Positions 12,723 through 23,440 of a stretch of 64,000 nt of DNA are shown piece after piece. Numbering within the stretch: the first letter of the stretch is position 1; each line of letters starts with the position of its first letter. Below the pieces are notes generated by a model, which did no database searches, had not been told where the DNA came from, and saw only the letters and a list, made by a program, of their open reading frames with translations. The stretch comes from Ampelocalamus luodianensis (lineage: Eukaryota > Streptophyta > Magnoliopsida > Poales > Poaceae), in NCBI GenBank assembly GCA_036346255.1, contig CM070626.1, forward strand, positions 14,904,001-14,968,000. Reading direction: 5' to 3'. A program made the translations under genes and the position numbers.

Positions 12723-13628
12723 CTATCTTAGATGGCTCAGGGGTTCTACCTCAAACAAGCCGCTCTCAACAGCTCTCGTGATCTTAGGTGGATGGTTCTT
12801 GGAATGCTCTATTGAATTAAAACCCAAACCACTATTCTTCACACTCACCTTAGATTTATCAAGAATCATGTTGAGGTTCTTCTTCCCACCAGTGAATCTC
12901 TCAAGAGTATCTTTAAGGTAATCATTTTCTTTGGCTAGGTCCTTACATGTAGCACAATTACTAGACTTGATTGCTTCATCATACTCATCCTTGAGAATAG
13001 CTATCTCAACTTTCAACGCCTCACAAGACACACAATAGGAATTCTTAATCCTATTCAACGCTCTTTAAATTTATCTCTAAATGCCTCTTGTATCTTATCT
13101 ACATTTATTCCAACTTCAGTACACAAGATACAACAAGAAGAGTCAATAGCTTTCTTAGAAGCAGTCATGAACATGGATTTTTCAATTTTAGCTTTTCCTC
13201 TAACGCCTTGTTTAAGGCATCATTCTCAATTGTGAGTTTAGGGCAATTTTCACATGATGCAGATCTAGAATAAAGAACCATTTCACTATCTCTTTCATTT
13301 TGACCTTATTATCCTCACAATGAGAGCAAGTATGACTAGGATCAAATTTCTGTAATTCTTTTGTAGCGCTATTCAACTTTAATTCAAGCAAAGCACAATT
13401 TGAGCATGGTAAAGGAATAGCATCTACAGTAGTCACATCTAGAGCAATAGCATTCATACAAGAAGGACTAGACTTGAGAGATTCAATTTCATCAAGAGCA
13501 TCTTTTAATTGATTTGTAACAGAGGAATGAGTAGTTTGTAGATTGGTCAGATCAAACATCAAGCTAAGACAAGAATCACAATCATTGGTAGGATTAATAG
13601 ATTTGAGCCTAACAATTTCTAGGTTCAA
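12723..13628 (-). pseudogene. Ty1/copia spacer with Cys-pair coiled segments (gag/pol linker)
   Basis: Two open minus-strand segments (13628-13212 and 13058-12723) encode helical, charged sequence with repeated Cys pairs, for example SYCVSCEALKVEIAIL, SSNCATCKDL, PCSNCALLELKLNS and HTCSHCEDNK. The pattern suggests coiled coils punctuated by CxxC pairs about 30-40 residues apart. It lies between the gag zinc knuckle and the protease and is probably the C-terminal extension of gag. Its function is not known to me. A frameshift separates the two segments. Confidence 0.6.
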
Positions 13629-13849
13629 GTCTTCAATTATGGTATCCTGTTTCTTTATCTTTTAGCTTGCTTCTTCGCTTTTGTTCAAGAACAACCAAAG
13701 CACGTTTCATTTCATTTGGTGATGGACATACCTCGCGTCGGGATCGCCAAGAGCTCGTCGTCATTGGAGGAGTCGACGTCGTGGCTGTCCCGCCATGAAG
13801 CACATGCCGTGAAATCTCGAGTCTTCTTCTTGCCATGGGAGTCATCATC

Positions 13850-14832
13850 GTCATCCTCTGTCCCGAGTCCACATCGCCATATCAACACTCAAGAGCGGCA
13901 AGGACCCGGTGACTAACTTGCGATAGTTGGGCTTAGCTTTGCATCCTTGGCTTGAGGACGCCCAAAGTCCTTCTCCTCTTTGCCCTTCAGCTAGGGCACT
14001 TGGAGCGAATATGATTTGGCTCACCACACTCAAAGCATGTGACAGGCCTCCTCTCCTCCTATTTCTAACTTTGTTGAATGCTCTCGAGAATCGTGGATAG
14101 GAGGGCTAAGTCATCCTCGTATCTTTCTAGTTGCTCATCGCCAAAGAATGCCAAGCTGACAAAGAAAGACCGGATGAGCTAAAATCAAAAGAATCAAGAA
14201 CTACCCTTAGAAGGGTCGACCACTAACGCCATTGACTCGTCTTGGGAGACGCGAGATAAAGTCAATCTCATGCATCTTCAACCTTGAGTAGAGCTTGTCC
14301 ATGGTAAGCTCACTCATGACATGTTGTCATTGATGGAAGTGATTTTCATCCCCAAACTCACATCAAGAGCACCCAAAAGTGGCGTGCATTCTCTGATTCA
14401 GTGAAGACAAGATCCACAAACAAGATTATGCGAATCTTGGAGAACCTTCCCACAACTCATCTAAAGACTCACCGTGCTTTTGCTCGATCTTTGAGTATTC
14501 TTTCTTGAGTTGGTTCTGTCTCACTTCCTTGATCGCAGAGAACCTCGTGGTAATCACAAAGAGTCCTCCGGATCTCATGAGCAGACCTCAAATGAGCAAC
14601 ACGCTCAAACTCGGATCGACTAAGCCCTTGAATCGAAAGTTTCAGCCTTGCTATTAGCCTCAACATCTGGAGTGATCACATCGTCATCGGCTGGCACAAC
14701 ATATGGATTTTTGACCTTAAGCCAAATAGCGTGCCCTTGAGCCTCGATGTAGAATTGCATACGAGTCTTCCAATAAGAAAAATCAGATCCATCAAAGATA
14801 TGTGGTTTGTTTGCATACTTGTCAGTCGACAT
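13850..14832 (-). pseudogene. Ty1/copia gag, frameshifted, with zinc knuckle
   Basis: Starting 42 bp downstream of the primer site, the minus strand reads MSTDKYANKPHIFDGSDFSY followed by WKTRMQFYIEA, the usual opening of copia gag. The central capsid part (14666-14469 and on) is split over frames. Near 13989-14040 the sequence TCFECGEPNHIRSKCPS has the CCHC zinc-knuckle spacing C-x2-C-x4-H-x4-C and is followed by a stop. Gag would form the virus-like particle and bind element RNA. This copy is not translatable from end to end. Confidence 0.82.
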
Positions 14833-14874
14833 GACTCCAAAGACCGGTTAAGATCTATAAGAAGAGCTAACCGG

Positions 14875-14886
14875 GCTCTGATACCA
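14875..14886 (-). other. tRNA-iMet primer binding site (Ty1/copia)
   Basis: On the minus strand TGGTATCAGAGC lies two bases inside the 5' LTR. It is complementary to the 3' end of plant initiator methionine tRNA, the usual primer for copia minus-strand synthesis. Confidence 0.9.
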
Positions 14887-14888
14887 AT

Positions 14889-16413
14889 TGTAGGACCGAA
14901 AAGGCGACTAGAGGGGGGTGAATAGGAGCTTAACCAAATTTTTCTTTATCGATTAGATTCAACACAAATTTCACTCCAATAGCTATGAGAGCTATGAAGA
15001 TCAATAGAAAAGACACAGTGGAAGACTTATGTTGATCTTTTTCAGTTTTACCGAAGGAGGGTTCAAAACCGAGCAAAAACGAAAATCATGATCTAAAACT
15101 TGCTCGTGGGAGATTGATGATCTTGAAGATCCTATATGTATTCCCACACATCACAGCAAGGTAGAAGAGGGCAAGAGATCAACCAAAAACTCACGGATCA
15201 AGGAAAGACCCAAAATCACCAAATAGAGAGAAGGAAGAACACAAAGAGACACAACTTTGGGAAATCATCCATAGATTGATTCACGATGTTGCTTGTTACA
15301 GCCACTCCCTCAAGGAGGACAAGAGCTCAATCCATGAGCACACAATCAACTCAACTCCCTAGAACCCTAAGCCTCTCTCTTTCTCTCTAAGTCCCTAAAG
15401 CCAAACTAGGGTTTGCAAATGGAGTACATAGGATGGCTTGTCCATCACATCCCCTATTTATAGAGAGGCCTAGCTTCTTGAAGAAGTTTGGGGTGGCTTG
15501 TCCAAAGACACCCCTTCCCGGCTTCTTGAAGAAGTTTGGGGTGGCTTGTCCAAAGACACCCCTTTCTCGGCTTCTTGAAGAAGTTTGGGGTGGCTTCTCC
15601 AAAGACACCCCTATTCCTAGCTTCTAGAAGAAGTTTCTCTAATGGGCTCCGCAGGCCCAACACAGACGGACAGCTTACGCACGCATTTTAAAGTGCGAAA
15701 CCATCGTCTCTTGACCTAAACCACTTCATCTTGCGCCGCCCCGCGCCGTGGTTTAGCCAACGTCACAAAGGTGGTATTTGGTGAAATTACCAAAATACCC
15801 CTTCTCGATCCTTCTCCAAGACCGAGTCCAATCCAGCCGGCAATCGCCGCTTCGCCACGTAGGTTGATCAACGGCTCTCATCATGTCGGCAAGTCTCCCG
15901 CCCGGATCCTCTCGGAACCACCAAGGCACTTGCACCGACCCGCGCCGCTTGATCAAACCGTCGCACCGAATCGCCTGCTCGGTCATCTCGCCCATTCGCG
16001 CCACGCTTGAGCCAATTGACTCACCCGCATCCATGATCGTTTCGGACCTCGCTCTCCAAGCTTAGTCCCGATCCTCTCGCCGTTGACCGTCATTGACTTT
16101 CAAGACACCTGCACAGCAATAGACAGAGAAATCGTCTCCGGGAACAAGTTCTTCACAACTTGACCCACGTCAGTGAAAACATGCAGTATGCAACATATGC
16201 AAAGATAAACATGGATATGACCAATCCTAAACAACAATTCTCCAAACGAATCACCAATCAGAACAAAACGGTCAGACGCCTTCGGTATCGGATCCGCTTG
16301 AACCTGACAACCTTTGAACATTTGCCGAAAATACGAGAAATAGCAAACTAAAAATGTCATTGCCAATTGTAACATCATCTTAATATCGTGCATATATCCT
16401 CATGATATCCACA
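14889..16413 (-). repeat. Ty1/copia 5' LTR
   Basis: 1525 bp, co-linear with 6014-7539 and with the same TG...CA ends. The minus-strand TATA box (CTCTATAAATAGGG) is at 15452-15465. TTCnnGAA motifs begin at 15475, 15523, 15572 and 15622, again in tandem 48-50-bp units upstream of the TATA box. As the 5' LTR in the direction of transcription, this copy would drive the element. Many of the differences from the 3' LTR are single-base gains or losses in short runs. Confidence 0.92.
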
Positions 16414-17245
16414 CATTTAAATGTCGGTTTAGTATTAGATAAAGTCACTGACATGTGGGACCGAAGTAAAGGTTAATTAAAAACTTAAACAAAACATTAT
16501 CTCCTTATGAGTCTATGACATGCGGGCCCTATGGCTTAAGTGCAAAATGAATCCACCTTGTGAACCCGTGCGCTATGCATATAGACCGATGGTCTACGCA
16601 CTGTGCTCGTGAACCGTTTCGTTGACAGTGGACCCCACTTGTCGTTTTTTAACAAAAATCAAATGGAAAATACGTCTTTAGTTATGAGGAAAATACGCTT
16701 TCCCTTCTGGAAGGCGTAGACCTCATTAGAACAGACGCGATAATACGCTTTCTCCGATAGAAAGCGTATTTCTCATTTAATTTGGATTTATCAAACCGAA
16801 TAGAAATGAAACCTTAATAACTTTTGATACAAAACTCCAAATTGAACAAAATTTGTTTCTAAATTTATATAAAATCATGAGCTATCATAATATACAAAAA
16901 TATTTAATTTTTGCAACTGTTGAATTTATTTGTTGTTATTTAATTCATTTTTGGCTCTTTTTGATTTAGACGTCAATTGGTCCAGTAGTTATTTCGACGA
17001 CCAATCCACCATATTTTTCATAACAACAAGAGCAAGGCAAGAACCTCCTTTGATCATGTTGATCCCAGTATATTACTTATTGTACTTTGTTTTGTAAACT
17101 CTATTATGCATGCGTGTATGTGTTGTATGAAAATTACTATATTTGGAAAATCGGTAGTTGTAAATCCTAATTGCTGCATGTATCTCCTAGAAATATTGAT
17201 TCCTTACTATTGTAGCCATTATAATATGGGTTAGACAATATGTAA

Positions 17246-20149
17246 TGTCTTTTAGAAATTTTCGAGTGTAGTTATCGCACAAATGCAATTAGAACGATAG
17301 ATTTTCTAAAAAACTGATAAAAGGATAATAGGATAATTTGAAAATTTAGGATATTTTGAAAAATGTCCAGAGAGGGTATCTCTGTTATTTTATGAAAGTA
17401 AAGATTAGTTTGAATAACAAATAAGGGTTTTGACCTTATGGTCGAGTTTACACTTATTGAGCCACGCGGGGCTAACAGAGAATAAAATAGCAAGGAACGG
17501 AAAAACTTCAGCGTGGATCCCATCAATTCACCACAGGAAACCAACTGGGATCCAGACCTTAACGATCAGCAACCTTCGACGAACTCCTCCTCGAAAGCAG
17601 GCGTAGACTCCTCTTCTTCTGTAGGTTTGGGCGCAAGTTTTACAACAAGCGTGAGTACACAACCGTACTCGCAAATCATACCACAGAATGCAATTTATAG
17701 ATAGAGGCTTATTCCAAAAGAAAAGACTTCTGTGGTTCTTTTGCATAAACGCAACATTTGTAATTGATTACAATAATAAATTGAAAGCATAATTCAAAAC
17801 AAATAGACAATATTAATTTAACATTTATTTTCACAAAGACACATAGCCTAATCAAATTCTTTCACACAACCATATGACTTAAATCACATATCTGTACCTT
17901 CCCAATTGTTTTATAAAAATCTACCCCTCGTGTGAAATCCCCGAGTATGTTGATGACCGCGGACGCGGCAATTCGAATAGATTGATTTTACACTCTGCAG
18001 AGTTTGTACACTTTACCCACAAGATACAACTAGTGTAGCTAGCACCAATGGTAACAAAACAGTTCAGGAACTTTATCTCAAACATTGGCATTCCCAATGT
18101 GCTTTCCCGCCAGACCAGCCCACAAAGAATGCTAGTCCGACACACACCGGTGGACAGGGATGCGGCGAACCGTCCCGCGATGCAACTACCAGGTAGTCAC
18201 ACCTCCACCCTGTCACACAGCCTAACCTATCCACCTGAACATCAATGCCGAGAATCCATAACCTACTATGTTAGGCCCGTCCCATCAGGCATGTGGTCGT
18301 CTGATGAAGGCTCGGTTCAATGGCGCACAAAGTTAAGTCCTTAATTGACCAAGGCAAGACTTGAATTTCTAACTATGTCACAAAGATTATCATTCCCATT
18401 CACACGATCCACCATATCACACATCCACCACTTGGCTCCACCACTTACCACTGATTGGTTTAGTGCAACACATGCTATCAAATCCAAAGTTCCATAGTCA
18501 CTTAGTCGATTTACCTACATGACTAAGCAATTGTACTGCATCTAACCAACCCACGTTGGTGCTAGATGGCTCACAAGGGGAGATTGGATGATAACCAAAA
18601 GCATTTAAATATATAATTAAAGTTTACTTTGAAATAAAGTAATTTGAAAACTGGGTTCAAGATGATCAAAGGTATGACTTGCCTTGGAAAAGGTCTAGAT
18701 TGAAGGTGCTCCTTCTTCTCCAAAATTCCCGATGTATCGGCGTCTACTCGCAAATGCAACAAATGGATTGCCCAAATAAAAATATCAGATAAATAGATCT
18801 CGAATTTAGATAAATTTTAGAATTTGAATGGTGAAAACCTAATTTTGGACGCGGATAGCGTAACTAGACTCCACTCACGGAGCGACCGGCCGATTGAATC
18901 TGGGCGGTGGATTGCCCACGCGCGTGTGGTGGCCGTTGGACGCCACGCCGCGCGACACGCGCGAAGGTCGAACGGCGCCGAGGTGGCGCGGCGCGAGGCT
19001 TGGGAACCGGAGGCTGGAACCAGTGGTTCCGTGACACGCTCCTCGTCGACAGCGGATGGTATCGGGAGGTAGAGGGGGACGCGGGGATCTCAACGGTGTT
19101 CTCACGGGTGCTCAAGGTGGGCGAGTGACCAGCGGCGAGGGTTGAGCGGCGGAGGACGCACGGGCTTGATGGGATTGGCTCTCCGGTGATGCTCCGGCGA
19201 CACGAAGGCCACCACAAGGTAGCGCAGCTCCATGCTATGCCGGCGGTGCAGACCACGAAGCGCGAGCGGCACTGACGGCGGCGCACGGGCTCGTCGGAGT
19301 TGGCGGCGGCGCATATCTCTTCTAGAGCTTCGACGGCGGCTAGGGTTCGGCCGGCCGAGGCGACTAGGGTTGAGGTGTGGACGCCAAGGGCTCCCTCTCC
19401 TTTTATAGGCGGCGGCTCGGGAGAGTCCAGGGCATGAACGCCCAAATCGAGATCGCGCGGCGGCGACGAATCCCTAACTGGTTCGGAGACGATGAACAGT
19501 GGATTTGGTGGGGCCCACATGTCAGTGGCTGTGGCTCGCGCGAGACTGCGTGGCAAACGTTGTGGCGTGAACGGACTCCAAAGATCTGACCGTCCATCCA
19601 CGATCGAACGATCCAAAGCATAGGTGACATTCGGACCCCCCCCCCCACATCTCAGCCGCATGTGACCATCCATTCTTGATCGAACGGTGGAGGATGAGGT
19701 GAGTGCTCGGAGAGAGAGAAGAGGCTGATATGTGGGGCCCGCATGTCAATCGGAGGCGGCGTGAGCGCGGCGAGCTGGGTTGCGCGCGTGGTTGGGCCGG
19801 AAAGGGTAATAGGAATGGGCCGGCTTCAAAGAATTCGGTCCAAAGCTTTTTCTGAGATTTTGAATAGCTTTTCTATTTTGGAAAATAGCAGAAATTCCAA
19901 ATAGCAATAGAAAATAGTAAATGAACTCAAAAAATTCTTAAAAATCTAGAAAATATATCTGAGCACATAGAACCCAAATAAAATAGTTTTGACTATTGTT
20001 CATGTTGGGATTATTCACATTAAATGCTTTTGATTCTAAAGTCCAATATTAAGCTTTTGAATTAAATTCAGATAAGTCCAAATGGTGACTTTTCTCCCTA
20101 CTAACTATTTAAAAGATTTTTTTAAAGCTTAGAAAATTGGGATGTTACA
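17246..20149 (-). mobile_element. Minus-oriented solo LTR, Ty3/gypsy type (left end uncertain)
   Basis: The right end is clear: the displayed strand finishes GGGATGTTACA at 20149, so on the minus strand it starts TGTAACATCCC. A minus-strand TATA box (GCCTATAAAAG) lies at 19400-19409, and the conserved gypsy-LTR segment containing CTCTGCAGAGT lies at about 17949-18025. The left end is set at the TGTC at 17246 because GTAA precedes it and GTAAA follows the right end. That duplication is imperfect, so the boundary is tentative. No internal domains are present. GC-rich frames at 18860-19680 are low complexity. Confidence 0.65.
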
Positions 20150-20194
20150 GTAAACACATAGGGTCTTCGGGTATTCCAAGCCCGGGGTCCGACA

Positions 20195-20903
20195 TGAGAG
20201 TTGTTACAATTGTATAAGAAATACAACTGTATTTCATCGTAAACATCAGCTCTTATAACAAATACAACTCTATTTCAACTAGTAAGGTGCACGTGCGTTG
20301 CAATATGGTCCCAAAACAGGATGATACATATCATCAAACGTGACCCAAATGGTCCAATGAACATTAAAATTCTCTAACACATATCAAGCAAAACATATAT
20401 GTACACTATTAGTAGCTAACATTGTTTCTTGTCAAACATGAATACAAAGAAAACATCTTAGTTAGTACAGACACCTAGGACGCAAGAACATCTTTGTATA
20501 GCAGATTGTCTATGCGTTGCAACCAAGGTAATCAAAGGATAAAAAAATTATAATAGTACTATATGTTTCCTCTGCATGTAAAATGTATAATTAGCCCAAA
20601 TATGCTTGTGCAATGCATTTCATAATTTTTGCAAGCTGAGAAAAAATGATCAAGAACAGAGAAAAATTGTAATAGTGATACACATTGTAAGGCTGCATAA
20701 TTTCTTTCTATCATTGGAATCTGAGAAGGGTCAATTAAATTCTATTAGAATGAAGTTTCTAGTTTGAAACAATTCATCTAGGAAAATCAACAGGATCAAC
20801 CACCACATTCAATCTGAGAAATCTTCACACAAAGTTTCTACAATGAAAAATAGTTGTATTCAGATAAGTAGTTTGTTTCAGAACACGTATGCGAAATAAA
20901 AAA
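20195..20903. other. AT-rich intergenic DNA
   Basis: No gene is seen. The first 90 bases are host sequence flanking the split solo LTR and resemble 1950-2100. A Helitron-like end reading rightward begins at 20279. The remainder is unremarkable AT-rich DNA up to the Mutator-like inverted repeat. Confidence 0.4.
20279..20302 (-). repeat. Possible Helitron 3' terminus on the minus strand
   Basis: On the minus strand the sequence reads TTGCAACGCACGTGCACCTT then ACTAG|T, with GCACGTGC (20289-20296) as a self-complementary core. Many grass Helitrons end in a GCAACGCACGGGCA-like stretch followed by CTAG and a host T. The element body would lie to the right. Its TC start was not located with confidence. 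Confidence 0.4.
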
Positions 20904-22378
20904 GGAAGAAGTCCATTCTACCCCCTCAAGTATCGGCATGCAGACACCTAACCCCCTGAACTAAAAAACTGGACTTTTGACACCCCAAAGTTGCAAAACC
21001 GGATAACCTACCCCCTTTGGCTGTTTTGTGCGGTGGTTTTGCTGATGTGGCGTCCGTTTGGCCCGATTTTGCCAGGTCAGCCGTTGACTCGGACAAAAAA
21101 TGGACTTCTTCCAAGTGGGTCCCAAGTGTAAGTGTCACAAAGAAAAAAGCAACAAAGAAGAAGGAGGAGAAGTAGTGTAGGGAGCTCTAGGCGCACGGTC
21201 ATGGAGGCGGTACCGGCAAAGAGAGGTCTGGTGACCAGTGAGGCGGCCCAAAATGGGTCTCCAGCAGCCATCGAAGGGGATAGGAGGTGACAGCGCGGCG
21301 AACGGTGGCCAGAGGTGGCGGCGGCGCAAGGGGAGGCGCACGACAACGGTGTGGTACACGGGGCGGCGGCACTCGGGCGGTGGAGCGCGCAAAGGGAGGT
21401 GAGCACCAGGTGCGCCTCAGTGAGGGGAACCTCATGGTGGGGGCGGGGAGGCAAGGGGTGGCTGTGGAGGTGTGGTGATGGTGTCGGAGGCGGGGAAGAA
21501 AGGGGCGGCGGCAGGAGAGCACCACGGCAAGCAATCGGCTGGGAGAAGTGGGGGGAAACGAAGAGGAGGTCCCGGAACATGGGATGACACAGCTAGAGGG
21601 GCGAGAGTGTCACCAGAGCGGAAGAACGAAGATGGGGCAGGGTGGCCAATGGCGGGGAAGAAAGAGAAAGACGGCGACGTGTGTGCTCCAATGTGGGAGG
21701 GGAAAGGGGAGCTAGAGCCCGCGCGTGGCGCTCCTCAGCCTCCGCTGTCGCGCAGACCCCGGCCTCTCGGCGGTCGAGCCATGGCCGAGCCACCATGGCA
21801 CGCGTGGCCGAGCCACCATGGCCACCAGGGCGAGCGTTGAGGCGGCGTGGGCCATCGAGGTGGGACGCGCGCCGAGGGCGGTGCTGGCTGAGCCGAGCCA
21901 GGCCTGGCTTAGAGAGTAGCCTGCGCCTGGAGGGGAGGAGCCGGGCCGGTGGCGCAGATGGAGGAGCAAGCCATGGGCGAGGATCGGGCCTAGGGGAGAG
22001 ACGCCGCGTGGACGCCAAGCTACTGGTGGCAACGGCACGTAGGAGGGAGCCCATGGCGCTAGCACTAGGTGAGCTTCGGTAGTGAGAGATGTAAAGCAAG
22101 GAAGAAGAAAACAAATGGCTTGGGATGCATTCGGCAGTGAGGAGATAGACAGGCGAGAGAAGAGATAAGGGGAAAGGGGCCATCTCACCTAGCCAAGTCA
22201 GCGCTGACATGGCGAAACTGGGCTGAGCGGACGCCACATCAGCAAAACCACCGCACGAAACACCGGGGGGGTAGGCTATCCGGTTTTGTAACTTTGGGGT
22301 GTCAAAGGGCCGGTTTTTTAGTTCAGAGGGTTAGGTGTCTTCATGCCAATACTTGAGGGGGTAGAATGGACTTCTTCC
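20904..22378. mobile_element. Mutator-like (MULE/Pack-MULE-type) element with long terminal inverted repeats
   Basis: The left terminus (20904-about 21090) and the reverse complement of the right terminus (about 22190-22378) align over roughly 185 bp with few mismatches. Both begin GGAAGAAGTCCATTCTACCC and share TGCGGTGGTTTTGCTGATGT further in. The total length is 1475 bp. The flanks are A-rich (AATAAAAAA left, TAAAAAAAG right), compatible with a 9-bp duplication but too simple to prove one. The interior is about 1.1 kb of very GC-rich DNA with overlapping frames on both strands and no transposase. This is the make-up of a non-autonomous MULE, possibly one that captured host gene DNA. Confidence 0.75.
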
Positions 22379-23440
22379 TAAAAAAAGGAACTTTTTGAAT
22401 GTGCACAGGCAACATTTTTTAGCACCCAATATCAAGTGAACAAAATATAGATGAATTTCTTGTAGTTAATGTAGGATGGCATGAGACACACGCCTCAATA
22501 TGCAATTCAACAATATGTGTGTCAGATATCCAATTAATATTTACCCATGAAAAAACATTGAATTTTAACTTACAGTCAGAGCATAAAGGAATAAAAATAT
22601 TAGATGAAATTAGGATCAAGGCAGTCAACTTGAAAGTAAACGGTGGCAATGAAAATGTTTTAAACTAGGAGCAATAAGTCAACATTCAAATTCCTCATAT
22701 CTCGCTACGAAATCAAACATGAATAGAGGCACAACACTGAAAAGGCTAGTATTTTTCTTGCTTCCCTCAGGTCCCTATAGAATTCCAAAAACAATGATGC
22801 ATGGCTTGAATAATTGATGTTTAAGGTTTCAGAGACTACTTCTTATAACAATAATCTAGAGATGACAGTCTTTAGGGAAAACAATCATATATGTGATTCC
22901 ATATACAAAAACCATGTAATGCCACAACACAATAGTTCAACAGAACGTTCTAAATAATCGTTGTGGCAGATACTTACTATACTGAAACAATATTATCCAC
23001 CATAATATTCTTATCCCAAATAGACATTTTTTGCCTTCCTCTGGAGAGTCATCAAGCTCTTGCTTGCCATCAGTAGTATTTTTGTTTGCATACAACTACC
23101 TCAAGTAATTTTGGATACTACAAAACTAGGTAACATCAGAAACATTTGGCATTTCCACGCACACGAAAGCAGTGGAGAAGAGACAATCTGTCTCCACACG
23201 TCTTGCGCTTCTAGAGCAAGGACTTCCCAATGCACTGCGTAGGATGCACGATGAACACAAGTGACGAGGATTCTTGACCAGGTCAACATTTTTCGATCAA
23301 AGTCAGAGTCTCTATGAAAGCATGCACACATATTAAGGGCCCACTTTATATTGGTTATGTACATACGACCACAGTTAAGAAGAAGTCTAGTCCCTTTTAT
23401 TATGGCCAAGCATAGACAAGTTTGAGACATGAGACGACCA
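22379..23440. other. AT-rich intergenic DNA, no supported gene
   Basis: Only short, unrelated frames occur here and no domain was recognised. From about 23100 the sequence may already belong to the gypsy-type LTR whose end is at 23820. Confidence 0.35.

Larger units (their letters stand above)
6014..16413 (-). mobile_element. Ty1/copia LTR retrotransposon, structurally complete, coding region broken
   Basis: Two near-identical LTRs (6014-7539 and 14889-16413) bound a 7.35-kb internal region, and the whole is flanked by CATTT (6009-6013, 16414-16418). Read on the minus strand the order is 5' LTR, tRNA-iMet primer site, gag with a zinc knuckle, a Cys-rich coiled region, protease, GAG-pre-integrase and integrase, reverse transcriptase, RNase H, polypurine tract, 3' LTR. 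Integrase before reverse transcriptase defines Ty1/copia. All domains are detectable but the frame is broken many times, so this copy cannot encode its own proteins as sequenced. It sits inside an older gypsy-type solo LTR. The lineage within Ty1/copia was not assigned. Confidence 0.92.
4511..20194 (+). mobile_element. Solo LTR, Ty3/gypsy type, split by two later insertions
   Basis: This LTR starts TGTAACATCCC at 4511 and ends GGGGTCCGACA at 20194. The flanking pentamers TGAGA (4506-4510 and 20195-20199) match exactly although they are 15.7 kb apart, so all DNA between them entered after this LTR. The LTR survives as three pieces: 4511-6013, 16414-about 17245, and 20150-20194. The first gap holds the Ty1/copia element and the second a minus-oriented LTR. 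The last piece is only 45 bp and the conserved U5-side segment seen in related LTRs is missing, so some LTR sequence was probably lost around the second insertion. Confidence 0.8.

Noticed and set aside
18864..19673. 269-residue minus-strand frame
   Set aside because: It spans the TATA region of a minus-oriented LTR; composition is Arg/Ser/Pro-rich with no recognisable fold and an overlapping rival frame.
21077..22237. Several 150-215-residue frames on both strands
   Set aside because: They are interior to the Mutator-like element, mutually overlapping and purely compositional; no source gene could be named.
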